A DNA stretch of 64,000 bases from Micromonospora chokoriensis. Lineage in GTDB: Bacteria > Actinomycetota > Actinomycetes > Mycobacteriales > Micromonosporaceae. Both the position numbers and the translations under genes were made by a program. The stretch is from NCBI RefSeq assembly GCF_000718555.1, contig NZ_JOAN01000003.1, forward strand, positions 124,001-188,000. Direction: 5' to 3'. The notes beneath the pieces were generated by a model. The model searched no databases. It was not told the origin of the DNA and saw only the letters and a list, made by a program, of their open reading frames with translations. Position 1 is the first letter of the stretch; the number at the start of each line of letters is the position of its first letter. Shown piece after piece: positions 30,249 to 39,727 of the stretch.

Positions 30249-33200
30249 TCAGTTGGCGTGGGTCAGGCGTGTGGTGACGCGCAACCCCAACAGGGTGTCG
30301 TTCATCCACGGCACCCGCTCGCGGTGCAGACCGGCGGTCATCTGGTCGGCCCAGACCTCGTACCGCTGCATCAGCGCGTTGGCGCGGGACCGCGCGCTGG
30401 TGATCAGACAGTCGCCGAGGGGGTCACCGGGCAGGTTGGACGCGTCGACCGCGGGCTCGCAGGGCACCTTGAGGCTGACCTGGTCGCGCAGCGGTCGGCT
30501 GGGGTCGAGCGAGCACGGCTGCGACCCGCAGATTGCGTAGTTCCCGCTGGCCTTGGCATAGGCGTTTCCGATCTTGGTGTCCGTCGGCATGTTCACCGGA
30601 ATCTGGTACTGCCCGAACAGGTTCGCGGACAGCACGTCGTCCGAGTCGAGGGCGTTGGGCAGACCCAACCGGGTGTACGCCTGGAGCAGCCGCGCCGACG
30701 TGTTCACCTTCTTCAGCGCGGTGGGCACCGGACCGCTGACCTGCGTGCTCAGGTCCCGAACCCGGTCGTACATGGACTTCTGCCGGGCTTGGAGGAAACC
30801 GCGCAGGGTCGGCGTCAGCGTGGCATCCAGCGCGGTGTTGTTCGTGGCGGTCGCGCCGTTCGCGAAGGCGTACCGGCCGGACGGCCACTTCTGGGTCAGG
30901 GCCTGCTCGGGCGTGGTCTGGCTGTTGCAACTGAAGAACTCGCAGTAGACCTGATAGACCTGCTCGTCGGGCCAGGTGTAGTCGGCGGTACGCGAGTTCT
31001 GCCAGGCCGCGGACGAGTTCAGCCGGAACCGGCTGTGGATCTGCAACCGCAGCTTGCCGTAGGCGCGGATCACTCCACCGTTGTCGGTTATCCGGGTGGG
31101 GACCCAGCTCGGCGTGTAGCAGTAGCCGACCTCGGGCAACTCCCGTACCCCGGCCGGCGGCTCGTCGTGGCGCGGTGTGTACGCGTACTGGAGTGCCCGC
31201 ACCGTGTTCGACATCAGGTCGTAGCGAACGTTGCTGGGTCGGTCGATATGCCTGCTGCCCTCACACGCGAGCACCGTCGCCTCGTCGGCCTTCGCCGGTG
31301 CCGGGGTGAGCGGCTTGTCGGTGTCCCAGAACAGGTCGTAGTCCTTGAGCGTCTTCACCTGTACGCCGTTGGCGTCCGGCTCGTAGCGGACCTGGACCTC
31401 GTTGCTCCGGAAGGCCCTCAGCGCTGTCGACAGCTCGTTGGTGGCGGCCACGTACTCGTTGATCAGCCCGGTGATCAGGCCGTTGGCGTTGCCGTTGGCG
31501 GGCCGACCGAAGCTGGCCGCGAGGTCGGCGATGCGGGTGCCCTCCGCCTCGATCTGAGCCGCGCGGCCGGCGCTGACCTGGGCGGCGTACGTCGGGTTCT
31601 GCAGCATCAACATGGCGTACGCCTGCGCGCCGAGGTTCCACACCGTCGGGTTGCCGACCGGCGTCGCCGGTTCCGCCATCGAAGGGTCACGCCCGTTGGC
31701 GACCCGGGCCAGGTAGTTGATCGACCGGGCCTCGCCGAAGCTGTTCAGCACGGTGGTCGGGTCGAGCGCCGGGTTGTCGGCGTCGGTCCTGGGCACCACG
31801 AAGGCAGCGCCGCTGGCCAGCTGCGTGGAGGTCAGGTGGAACTCGTTCTCCGGGCCGACGAACTCGTTGTACGTCGGAATCGGTTGACCGAAGTTCTCCA
31901 GGTAGCCGATGTACTTGTTGATGTCGGCGCGGGCGTCGTGCAGGGTGGCGTCGCCGATCGCGGCCAGCACGGTGGCGGCGATGTCCTCCAGGCGCAGGCC
32001 AAGCTGGGCGACCTGCTGCTGGACGAGGGTGAGCTGCGCGGTGTTGCCGGCGATCGCCGCGTTCAGTTTGTCGAACTGGGCCATCATGTTCGCGTACACC
32101 GTGTTGATCTGGGCCTCGACCCGCGCGAAGCTGGCACGCATCTCGTCGCCGAGGGCACGCACCTCGTTGCGTAACGCATTGACCTGGGCAAGGATCTGCG
32201 CGTCAAGCGACGGTCCGCTGCTGCCGAAGAGCCCGACGATCGACATCACGGCACCGAAGACGTTGCCGGTCATCGCCAACGTGGCGGTGCTGAAGATCGA
32301 GTCGGCGAGGCCGCGGCCGGTGATCGCCGCCGCGTACTTGGAGATCGCGCTGATCGTGGTGAGGACGGCCTCCCCGATCACCTTGGACTTCTTGCCGACG
32401 GCGGGGTCGGCGAACCCGATGATTGTGGACACCATGCCCACCCCGGCCTTGACGTCGGAGATCGTCTGCTGCCGAGCCTTGTCCCGGTCCTCCGCAGCCT
32501 TCTTGGCCGCCGCGGTGCACGCGGCGCTCGGTGGCCCTTCCGGCGGACACTTGCTGTTGTTCTCGCCGATCTCGAGGCGGATCTCCAAGCTCAGACCGAG
32601 TAGCTGCGCGTGCAGGGAGGCCAGCTGCTGCTTGGCCGCCGCGACGTACGCCACCGAGTCGCCCTGTAGCGCCAGGATCGCGTCGAGGTCCACGTGCGCG
32701 AACCCCGGGTCCTGCCGGAGCTCGTCGTAGTTACTGGTGATGTCCACCCCGAACGGCGCACCGAGCACGGCGTTCCAGGCGGTGGCGACCGGCGCGCTGG
32801 CTGCCGCAGCCTGTCGGACCGCGGACCACGCCGCGGCGAGCGCGTCATCGCGACCGCGCAGCCACTGGGCGGTACGCAGCGCGCCGGAGGCGAGCTCCTC
32901 ACGGGTGTCCCACGGCTCGAGCGTCTTGCCGATCACGGACCCGACCAGGCCGGTGATCTCCGGCGAGGTTCGGGTGTCGCCCCCGGGGGCGGCGAGCAGG
33001 ATGTCGACGGACTTGAGCAGCAGATCCTGCTCGGGCACCAGCAGGTCGAACGCGGTCAGCGAGCTGTCGAGCAGCTGTTTGCGCGTGGTGAGCTGGGTCT
33101 GTGCCTGTGCGGCCGTGGCGTTCGGGTGCAGCCGGTGCCACTGGGCGAACTCGGCCGACAACACGACGGCCTTGATCCGATCGGCGCCCTCGATGTGGAT

Positions 33201-33368
33201 CTCGGCCACCTGGCCGAAGGCCCGGTCGGTAAGCGCTGCCTGCGGGACGGTGACGGGGACGGGGTCGGCCGACGCGGGTTCGCCGAACAGCACGCTTGCC
33301 GCGGTGACTGCGATCATCGCCGCCACCGCAGTCCCGCGCCTCGTGCGCGTGGAACGTTTGATTGTCAT
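30249..33368 (-). CDS. Large secreted helical protein of pore-forming-toxin-like layout
   Basis: 1039 residues. A signal peptide ends near residue 34 (GEPASA). Residues 45-300 are mostly helices with one disulfide candidate (Cys274/Cys284). Residues 307-382 hold hydrophobic, glycine/alanine-rich segments (GMVSTIIGFA, EAVLTTISAISKYAAAITG, GNVFGAVMSIVGLFG), followed at 387-470 by a long amphipathic coiled coil. The second half has few strong patterns and several Cys. A buried hydrophobic hairpin among long helices is the plan of alpha pore-formers (ClyA/Hbl/Cry6 type), but I see no clear homology. Export seems sure; action is inferred. Confidence 0.6.
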   Translation of the reverse strand: MTIKRSTRTRRGTAVAAMIAVTAASVLFGEPASADPVPVTVPQAALTDRAFGQVAEIHIEGADRIKAVVLSAEFAQWHRLHPNATAAQAQTQLTTRKQLLDSSLTAFDLLVPEQDLLLKSVDILLAAPGGDTRTSPEITGLVGSVIGKTLEPWDTREELASGALRTAQWLRGRDDALAAAWSAVRQAAAASAPVATAWNAVLGAPFGVDITSNYDELRQDPGFAHVDLDAILALQGDSVAYVAAAKQQLASLHAQLLGLSLEIRLEIGENNSKCPPEGPPSAACTAAAKKAAEDRDKARQQTISDVKAGVGMVSTIIGFADPAVGKKSKVIGEAVLTTISAISKYAAAITGRGLADSIFSTATLAMTGNVFGAVMSIVGLFGSSGPSLDAQILAQVNALRNEVRALGDEMRASFARVEAQINTVYANMMAQFDKLNAAIAGNTAQLTLVQQQVAQLGLRLEDIAATVLAAIGDATLHDARADINKYIGYLENFGQPIPTYNEFVGPENEFHLTSTQLASGAAFVVPRTDADNPALDPTTVLNSFGEARSINYLARVANGRDPSMAEPATPVGNPTVWNLGAQAYAMLMLQNPTYAAQVSAGRAAQIEAEGTRIADLAASFGRPANGNANGLITGLINEYVAATNELSTALRAFRSNEVQVRYEPDANGVQVKTLKDYDLFWDTDKPLTPAPAKADEATVLACEGSRHIDRPSNVRYDLMSNTVRALQYAYTPRHDEPPAGVRELPEVGYCYTPSWVPTRITDNGGVIRAYGKLRLQIHSRFRLNSSAAWQNSRTADYTWPDEQVYQVYCEFFSCNSQTTPEQALTQKWPSGRYAFANGATATNNTALDATLTPTLRGFLQARQKSMYDRVRDLSTQVSGPVPTALKKVNTSARLLQAYTRLGLPNALDSDDVLSANLFGQYQIPVNMPTDTKIGNAYAKASGNYAICGSQPCSLDPSRPLRDQVSLKVPCEPAVDASNLPGDPLGDCLITSARSRANALMQRYEVWADQMTAGLHRERVPWMNDTLLGLRVTTRLTHAN

Positions 33369-33524
33369 GCCGCGAACGTATTGAGCAGCCTGAAAGGGGG
33401 CTGAAACCGCGCTGATTCGCGCAGGCCGTCCCATCTCCGCACGCCAGATCGGCTAGGGGTGCCCGCGAGCAGCGGTGCGGCAACGATGCCGCGCTGATGT
33501 TCCGGCTGCCCACGCTGGGTCTCG

Positions 33525-34355
33525 TCAACGCCCTCCGGGACGAAGAGGAGATGCCCGCAGATGAGGCCCACCGTCGCGCGCCGGTCTCCACGCGCCCACC
33601 GGCTGCAACCGGGTCTCGTCCTCGGTGAGGATCGCCTGGCGCAGGTCGCGCAGCCGTCGACTGGGCTCCAGGCCGAGCTCCGTGCGCAGCGACGTTCGCA
33701 GCCGGTCGAAGGACGCCAGCGCGTCACCGACCCGCCCGCTGCCGTAAAGGGCGACCATGAGGGCCGCCTGGAGGCGGTCCCGGCCGGGGTGGGTCCGGGC
33801 CAGGGCGGTGAGTTCCGGTACGGCGCGTGCGTGCCGGCCCAGGCTCAGCTCGGCGTCGAGTCGGTCCTCGATCACCTGGAGCCGCGACTCCTCCAGGCTC
33901 ATGGCCTCGGGCTCCAGCATGCCGTCGGCGAGACCGGCGATGGCGGGTCCGCGCCACAGGTCCTCGGCCCGCAGGAAGGCCTCGACGGCCTGCGGAGCGT
34001 GACCGTCGGCCAGCGCGAGTCGTGCTCGACGGGCCTCCTCGTCGAACCGGTTCCGGTCGAGGGCACCGGGATCCACGGTCAGCCGGTAGCCGCCCGGCCG
34101 GCGGATCAGCGAGTTTTCGGCAAGCCCGCCGGCGATGAGTTGTCGACGCAGCGCGGCGGCGCAGTTGCGGATCTGGCTCGGCGCGGTCGCTGGTGGCCGC
34201 AGCGGCCAGAGACAGTCGACGAGTTTGTCCGCCGTGACCACCCGGCCCGCCCGCAACAGCAGCACGGCCAGGATCCGCTGCTGCCGGCGCCCGCCGAGCG
34301 GCAGCGGCGTTCCCTCGACTGTCACTTCCAGCGGGCCGAGGATCCGGAACTCCAT
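33525..34355 (-). CDS. SARP-family transcriptional regulator
   Basis: 276 residues. An OmpR-type winged helix (1-95: EFRILGPLEVTVEGTPLPLGG, QQRILAVLLLRAG) is followed by a bacterial transcriptional activation domain (about 100-245: DRNRFDEEARRAR, AEDLWRGPAIAGLADG, ELGLEPSRRLRDLRQAIL). SARPs activate genes by binding direct heptamer repeats at the -35 region. It is 156 bases upstream of the secreted helical protein and points to it. GGAGGT site before the ATG. Confidence 0.9.
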   Translation of the reverse strand: MEFRILGPLEVTVEGTPLPLGGRRQQRILAVLLLRAGRVVTADKLVDCLWPLRPPATAPSQIRNCAAALRRQLIAGGLAENSLIRRPGGYRLTVDPGALDRNRFDEEARRARLALADGHAPQAVEAFLRAEDLWRGPAIAGLADGMLEPEAMSLEESRLQVIEDRLDAELSLGRHARAVPELTALARTHPGRDRLQAALMVALYGSGRVGDALASFDRLRTSLRTELGLEPSRRLRDLRQAILTEDETRLQPVGAWRPARDGGPHLRASPLRPGGR

Positions 34356-34508
34356 GCGATGACCTCCATGCCGACCGTACCTGTGTACGGCCTGGTCATC
34401 AGCGTGCCCAGCGCGGGTTGGCGTTTCCTTGGCAGCGCCGGGCGGGCAGGCAACCAACCAACGAGGTGTCCCCGACAGCACGGGGCTGATCACCCACCAG
34501 GAGGCACG
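34356..34508. promoter_or_regulatory. Divergent control region between SARP and secreted-protein genes
   Basis: 153 bases between two genes that start outward. The right-hand start has AGGAGG. No clear -10/-35 pair or heptamer repeats could be picked by eye, though both promoters must lie here. Confidence 0.4.
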
Positions 34509-34880
34509 GTGAGAATCACCAGACGGGCCCGGAAGAACCTGGCCCTCGCGGCGGTCGCGGGAGCGGCGGCGTCGCTGCTGGTCGCGTCCCCGGCGTTGGC
34601 CACCAGCGACTACTGCTCGGTGAGCGGGCTGTCGACCGGCTGCAAGACGTACTACATCCCGTCCAACTACATCAGTCACTTCATTGACTACCGGGTCTGC
34701 GGTGGCACGATCGGCGCGAGCTTCCGCATCCGTGACTACCAGAACCAGGTGATCGTGAAGAGCGGGAACATCGGTCCGGCGAACTGCACCTCAGGCCGGG
34801 TACCCGGCCTGTACTCCAGTTACCGACTGGAACTTCACGCGACGGCCCTAGGCTCCGACGGCTCGATCGACAACGAGTAG
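34509..34880 (+). CDS. Small secreted cysteine protein
   Basis: 123 residues from GTG with AGGAGG site. Twin-Arg-like basic start (RITRRARKN), hydrophobic core and AlaxAla cleavage near residue 31. The mature part is about 90 residues, beta-rich, with four Cys, likely two disulfides. No family recognised. Confidence 0.7.
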   Translation: MRITRRARKNLALAAVAGAAASLLVASPALATSDYCSVSGLSTGCKTYYIPSNYISHFIDYRVCGGTIGASFRIRDYQNQVIVKSGNIGPANCTSGRVPGLYSSYRLELHATALGSDGSIDNE

Positions 34881-34888
34881 CACCCGCC

Positions 34889-34931
34889 CTCGGTCCGGAG
34901 GGGTCGCTGTTCGCGGCCTCTCCGGACCGAG
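34889..34931. terminator. Terminator after the small secreted protein
   Basis: CTCGGTCCGGAG pairs with CTCCGGACCGAG around a 19-base loop between convergent genes. Confidence 0.7.
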
Positions 34932-34982
34932 CGTGCGTGGTGCCCCAGAGCGAGGCACCACACCCCCCGAGTGGCGTCAGGC

Positions 34983-35426
34983 TCAGAGGTCAGCCCACGC
35001 GGTGCAGGTCCAGCCACCACCGTTGAGCGAGTAGCAGGCGTGATGCTGGTCCAGGTTGCTGGAGCTGGCGGGGTAGCCGTCCACCGTGGCGGTGTCGTAG
35101 TAGTCCGGGCGGTCCCAGAGCATGCTCCTGGACCGGGAATCGATGATCATCCAGCCGTACGAAGTCCAGACCTGCCGCTCCACCTTGAAATTTACGGTGC
35201 TGCCGGCACCCCAGATTCGATCGGCGATGGTGAACCGCGCGTAGTAGGTGCAGGACGAGGTCCGCCGCACCTGGAGGCTGAACGGGGCGGGCCACAACGC
35301 CGCCGCGGTACCTGACGAACACGAGCCTGACGCCTGTGCCGGCGCCGCCGGAAGCCCGGTGAACAGTGACGCGCCGACGAGCGCGGCGACGGCCGCGCGC
35401 TTCAAACTGCTGGTGCCCAATCGCAT
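34983..35426 (-). CDS. Small secreted cysteine protein
   Basis: 147 residues. Signal peptide ends near PAQA (residue 32). The mature part is beta-rich (APFSLQVRRTSSCTYYARFTI) with four Cys. It resembles its neighbour at 34509 in size and plan but not clearly in sequence. The ATG at 35426 follows AGAGAGGACC; an open frame further upstream adds only non-signal sequence. Confidence 0.7.
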   Translation of the reverse strand: MRLGTSSLKRAAVAALVGASLFTGLPAAPAQASGSCSSGTAAALWPAPFSLQVRRTSSCTYYARFTIADRIWGAGSTVNFKVERQVWTSYGWMIIDSRSRSMLWDRPDYYDTATVDGYPASSSNLDQHHACYSLNGGGWTCTAWADL

Positions 35427-35527
35427 CTCGCTGGTCCTCTCTTGCCTGCTTGGCTGACGTGTCAATGCTCGGCGTGCCGGACATCGCCGCCGCATCGCGC
35501 GTTCATCGCCGGAGGCGGCGTAAACGG

Positions 35528-35564
35528 CACGGATCCCGCCCCCGCGAACGGGGGCGGGATCCGT
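35528..35564. terminator. Strong terminator downstream of the SGNH fusion gene
   Basis: CACGGATCCCGCCCCCG pairs perfectly (17 bp) with its complement around CGAA. Confidence 0.85.
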
Positions 35565-35577
35565 GGGGCTGCCGGTG

Positions 35578-38500
35578 TTACCAGGTGTAGCCGATCGGCA
35601 GAAGACGGTTGGAGAGCGCCCGCCCGTACGCGGCGAAGCCGGCGACGTTGGGGTGCCCGGAGTGGGGGCTGTTCTTCGACGTGGGAGGCTCGCCGTCCTC
35701 GTCGTCCTCGCCCTGCTGGGTGTAGTACTCGCCGGGCACCCACAGCGAGTTGAAGTAGCCCTCGCTCAGCAGCGGCCCGCCGAGTTCGTGGTCGGCGTAG
35801 TCCCCCCGTACGTCCACGTAGTTGGTCTTCACCGCCAGGTCGAATGTCGAGCCGATGGTGATGACCAGTTTGCCGGCCATCTCGTTGAGGAAGGCGACCT
35901 CGTCCGCGCTGAACCCGATGCCCCCGATCTCCGGCAGCGGCCGGTACGCGGGCACCTGGTACTGACTGCCGCTGGTGAAGACCTGCGGGTAGCCGGCGAG
36001 CATGATCATGGCGTTGGGCGCCTTCGAGCGGATCTCGCGGATCACCCGCTCGGTGTCCACCTTCACCGACCCGTTGATCCGGTCGGTGATCATGTCCCGA
36101 AGCGGCCTGGGATCGCCCTGCCGCACGAACCCGGGCGAGGCGCAGTTGAGGGCCGTCGCGCAGGCGATCAACGCGTCGGTCCACTTCAGGTCGTTGCCGC
36201 CGATGGTCAGCACGACAAGTGTGGTGTTCTCGTCGAGCCAACCCTGGTCGAGCTGGGTCAGCTCGCCGAACTGCCCCCGGATCGTTGCACCGGACGCCGG
36301 TGGTGACGCGCTTCCGTTCTGACTGAGCATCAGGTTGGCGGTCACCGCGCCGCTGCACGCGGCGAAGTGGAAGTCCAGGTTCGGATCGTTGCCGTCGCTG
36401 AGTTCGCCGATGCTCCGGTTGTTGGGCGTACCCGGGATCCTGATCTGCCGGGACCATGCCTTGCTGCTGCGGTGACAGGCGTTGCGCAGGGCGGAGTCGT
36501 TGCCGTACTGGTCGCTGACCCGGCTGTAGTAACCCGCGCCCTCACCGGAGCTGAACGAGTCACCCAGGCCCACGACGAAGTGGCTCGGCTTGGCGCTGAG
36601 CGGCTGTACGGCGATGGCGTCGAACGCCACGTCGGAGCTGTAGTTGCCGTCCCGGGTGATGTTGGTCAGCTCCACCTTCGGCGTGCCGGAGCCCCGGAAG
36701 TCGAACACGCCGAGGGGAACCCAGGTGTTCGCCTCCAGTCGGGTGGGCAGGACCCGGTGTTTGGTCGCGATGCCCGGTGCGGTGATCGCGTAATCGGCCT
36801 GCCGGGTCCACGCGGCGGCATCCGGTATGTGGACGAACACCCGGGTCCACGCGCCGGTCGGGTTGATGGTCCAGGTGCCGGTGACCTTCAGCGGGTCGTT
36901 CGTCACACCGTCGCCGGGGTCGTTGCGCTGCATGGTGTGGGCGAACCAGACATGCCCGCCGAACCCGTGCGAGCTCTGGTGGAAGTCGACCTTCGAGGGG
37001 TAGATGGTCGCGCCGTTCGGGCCGCCCATCGCGCCGAAGGTCAGCCCGAACGTGCCACCCTTGGCGTACGTCGGTCGACAGCCCTCCGGCCCGGTGGCCG
37101 ACAGCACATCGATGTCGTCGATGATCCGGGTGCCGGCCGGCAGCCCGTCGACAGTGCAGGAGCCGTCCCCGTTGCGGGGCGCCGGATAGATGTTGTACGC
37201 CGTCGGCTCCGGCGCGGTGGCGAAGTAGCGGAGGTTCTCCTTGCCGCACTTGGCGGCGCAGTCAACCCAGGTCACCGGCCCGTTCCACCAACACTTCAGG
37301 TCGTCGCGCTGGCAGGCTCCGGCCTTCGTCGACGGGTACTGCGCCGGCACGTGTGGCGGCATGGACTGGTCGCACTGGTTCACCGCGTACTGGCAGAACG
37401 TGTAGAGGCCGTTGTGCCCCGGCTGCGCCTCCAGCTTGCCCCGGTCGTCCGCGGTCACGTACGTCGTTCCCCAGTACTTGTCCTGGTAGTCGTAGCGCCG
37501 CAGCGAGGTGTACGCGAAGCCGGTCACCCGCTCCGGGTACGACCAGTGGTTCGGGTGCTTGGCGTTGTCGTAGCCGACCTCGTCGTAGACCGGCGGGTTG
37601 CCGTACGGCACGCTGCTCGGCTGGGTGAGGAACATGGCCCGGTCCGCCGGATAGTCGGTGTTGGCGATGTTGTTGGCCCAGCCCACGCCCCAGGGCTGCG
37701 AGCCGCTGGGGAAGTAGAAGCCCGTGTTGTACGCCCACAGGGCGAACCACCAGTTCTCGATGTACTGCGGGTCGCCGTTGTTGGCGATCAGCCCGTAGTT
37801 GCGGGTGGTGTTCCACTTGGTCTGCAGAATGCGCAGGGAAGCGGCCACGTTGACCGTGTAGTCGAGCGCCACCGCCTTCTGCCGCTCGTACGTCCACTGC
37901 AGGCCGTCGATAGTGGTGTTCGTGTCGACCTTGCGCATGCCGGTGGTCACCTGCCCGACGCCGTACCCGCAGTCGGTCTTGTTCCAGTTGATCTGCCGCG
38001 CGGTCAGCCGGTCACCGGAGGAGATTCCGTAGAAGCCCATGCTGGTCAGCGGGTTTCCCCCGGACCCGTCGACGATGTGCCAGCTCGCCTGCCACATGTT
38101 CGACTCCTGGGCCAGGATTCCGAGCAGCACCTGCGCGGGCACGCTGCCGCCGCCGGCCAGCGGCATCGGCGGGAACATCGTGCCCTGCGGCGTGTACGCG
38201 AGCATGCCGTTGTTCTTCCAGTTGGCCGGCCGCTCGAAGGTCAGGGCGCCCTTCACGGCCCGGTCCGCCGCCCACTCGACCTGCTCGGTGGAGGGCTGGT
38301 AGACCTGCATGGAGCTGTCGTTGCGCGGAATGGCACAGGACCGGTCCGGGTCGTAGGGCACCCGCGCGGTGTCCACCGGCGGGTCGGCCGCCGTCGAGGT
38401 GGCACCTACCGGCGCGTCGATCGCCGCCGCGTCGCCGGGCACCGTCGAGAACCGCAGGGCCTTCGCCGAGCCGGTCAGCCGGGTCGAGATGGTGACCCGC

Positions 38501-39597
38501 TGCGCGCGGGAGCCGATCGGTGCGTCGCCGGCTCGACCGGCCGCCTCCCGACCGGTCGCGGCGCTGGTGACGACGAGCGCCCCGGTGGTGGACACGTCAC
38601 TGTCCGGTGGGGCGTCCACCGCCCGCCAACCCGACGGCAGACCGGTACGCGTCTGACTCCCCGCCCGGGTGCCGACGACGTACACCGTGCCGCCGGCACC
38701 CGGACGCAACCGTTCGGTGCCGACCTGGGCGGTGCGGACGGTACTGACCCGTCCGCCGACTAAGCGGTTGAGCACGACGTGGTCGCCGCGGCGTACCTGG
38801 AAGGCCAGCCCGTTCGCGCCGTCGGCCAACAGCCGGTGCGGCGGTGCCTCGGCGCGGGCCAGTTCGCGTACGTGTCCGCCCCGGTCGAGCCGGACCACGG
38901 CCCGGCCCATCGCTCCGGCGAGCCCGTCCCGGTACGGCAGCAGCGACGTCACCTGGCCCGGCGTGCGGACGGCGGAGACGCGCACGCCGCGAACGGTGTC
39001 GACGGTGGCCGCCCAGGTCTCGAACGTCCCGTCGCGGCGGGTGTCCCGGCGGGACAACGCGGCCGTCTCGCCAGCACCGCAACCGGGGTTGTGGTAGGCC
39101 AGCGACACCCGGTCGGGCAGTTTGTGCACGGCCCCGGACCGGAGGTCCACGACCGCCGCGAACGCGCCACCGGACAGCAGCTCGTCACGGTTGGCGAATT
39201 CCCTCGGCGCGTACACGACGAGCGCGCGACGACCAGACCCGGTGACGCAGAACTGGCCGATCCACTGGTCGGTGGGGAACCCGGGTTCGAGGAGCGTGGC
39301 GGCGGTACGCCAGCGGTAGCCGTCGGAGGCGTCGGCCACCAGCACGTGCAGACCGGACCCGTCGCTGGAGGTGGTCACGGCCCGGTCGGTGGAGCGGCGC
39401 CAGTTTCGGCCGATGTCCCGCGCTGGGTCGGCGAGCCGGTCCGGAGGATCGTCGGCGGTGGCCGGCGGCCGGTTCGGCTCAGCCGGGCGAACCGACGGCG
39501 CTCTGGATTCCTGCGGTGCGGCGTGAGCGGCGCCCGGACCGGGCAGCAGTGTTGCCACGACGGCGATCGCGGCCGTCGCGCTGAGGATGCGTCTCAT
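35578..39597 (-). CDS. Giant secreted protein: lytic-transglycosylase-like domain fused to SGNH hydrolase
   Basis: 1339 residues. Signal peptide 1-26. Residues about 50-400 are repetitive beta, like a propeller. About 430-680 have a lysozyme-like fold: QVLLGILAQESNMWQ with the catalytic-type Glu near 498, DCGYGVGQVT, and ALWAYNTG. About 850-1000 form a Cys-bearing beta-sandwich. From about 1010 comes an SGNH hydrolase: GDSFSSGEGAG (Ser), GN-type block LTIGGNDLKW, and SGHPNVAG (His). This would cut glycan and ester (acetyl or lipid) bonds in cell-wall or plant polymer. GGAAGG ribosome site. Confidence 0.85.
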   Translation of the reverse strand: MRRILSATAAIAVVATLLPGPGAAHAAPQESRAPSVRPAEPNRPPATADDPPDRLADPARDIGRNWRRSTDRAVTTSSDGSGLHVLVADASDGYRWRTAATLLEPGFPTDQWIGQFCVTGSGRRALVVYAPREFANRDELLSGGAFAAVVDLRSGAVHKLPDRVSLAYHNPGCGAGETAALSRRDTRRDGTFETWAATVDTVRGVRVSAVRTPGQVTSLLPYRDGLAGAMGRAVVRLDRGGHVRELARAEAPPHRLLADGANGLAFQVRRGDHVVLNRLVGGRVSTVRTAQVGTERLRPGAGGTVYVVGTRAGSQTRTGLPSGWRAVDAPPDSDVSTTGALVVTSAATGREAAGRAGDAPIGSRAQRVTISTRLTGSAKALRFSTVPGDAAAIDAPVGATSTAADPPVDTARVPYDPDRSCAIPRNDSSMQVYQPSTEQVEWAADRAVKGALTFERPANWKNNGMLAYTPQGTMFPPMPLAGGGSVPAQVLLGILAQESNMWQASWHIVDGSGGNPLTSMGFYGISSGDRLTARQINWNKTDCGYGVGQVTTGMRKVDTNTTIDGLQWTYERQKAVALDYTVNVAASLRILQTKWNTTRNYGLIANNGDPQYIENWWFALWAYNTGFYFPSGSQPWGVGWANNIANTDYPADRAMFLTQPSSVPYGNPPVYDEVGYDNAKHPNHWSYPERVTGFAYTSLRRYDYQDKYWGTTYVTADDRGKLEAQPGHNGLYTFCQYAVNQCDQSMPPHVPAQYPSTKAGACQRDDLKCWWNGPVTWVDCAAKCGKENLRYFATAPEPTAYNIYPAPRNGDGSCTVDGLPAGTRIIDDIDVLSATGPEGCRPTYAKGGTFGLTFGAMGGPNGATIYPSKVDFHQSSHGFGGHVWFAHTMQRNDPGDGVTNDPLKVTGTWTINPTGAWTRVFVHIPDAAAWTRQADYAITAPGIATKHRVLPTRLEANTWVPLGVFDFRGSGTPKVELTNITRDGNYSSDVAFDAIAVQPLSAKPSHFVVGLGDSFSSGEGAGYYSRVSDQYGNDSALRNACHRSSKAWSRQIRIPGTPNNRSIGELSDGNDPNLDFHFAACSGAVTANLMLSQNGSASPPASGATIRGQFGELTQLDQGWLDENTTLVVLTIGGNDLKWTDALIACATALNCASPGFVRQGDPRPLRDMITDRINGSVKVDTERVIREIRSKAPNAMIMLAGYPQVFTSGSQYQVPAYRPLPEIGGIGFSADEVAFLNEMAGKLVITIGSTFDLAVKTNYVDVRGDYADHELGGPLLSEGYFNSLWVPGEYYTQQGEDDEDGEPPTSKNSPHSGHPNVAGFAAYGRALSNRLLPIGYTW

Positions 39598-39727
39598 CTG
39601 GACCTTCCTGAAGCGGAGACTGTGGGGGCAGCGTCCGCCGGCGGCTCATCGCCGTCGCATCACTCGGGCATCCCGCATCGCCACAGCGCCGCCGCGCGCG
39701 AGCTTCGATCCCTTGCGGTACGGCCGG
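39598..39727. other. Gap between the fusion gene and AfsR-like gene
   Basis: 130 bases upstream of the fusion gene, probably holding its promoter. No clear motif seen. Confidence 0.35.

Noticed and set aside
36367-38763. A 798-residue frame opposite to the SGNH fusion gene (and similar long frames such as 30243-32174 and 56524-58989)
   Set aside because: High GC keeps reverse frames open. They show no motifs and lack ribosome sites, while the other strand has clear domains.
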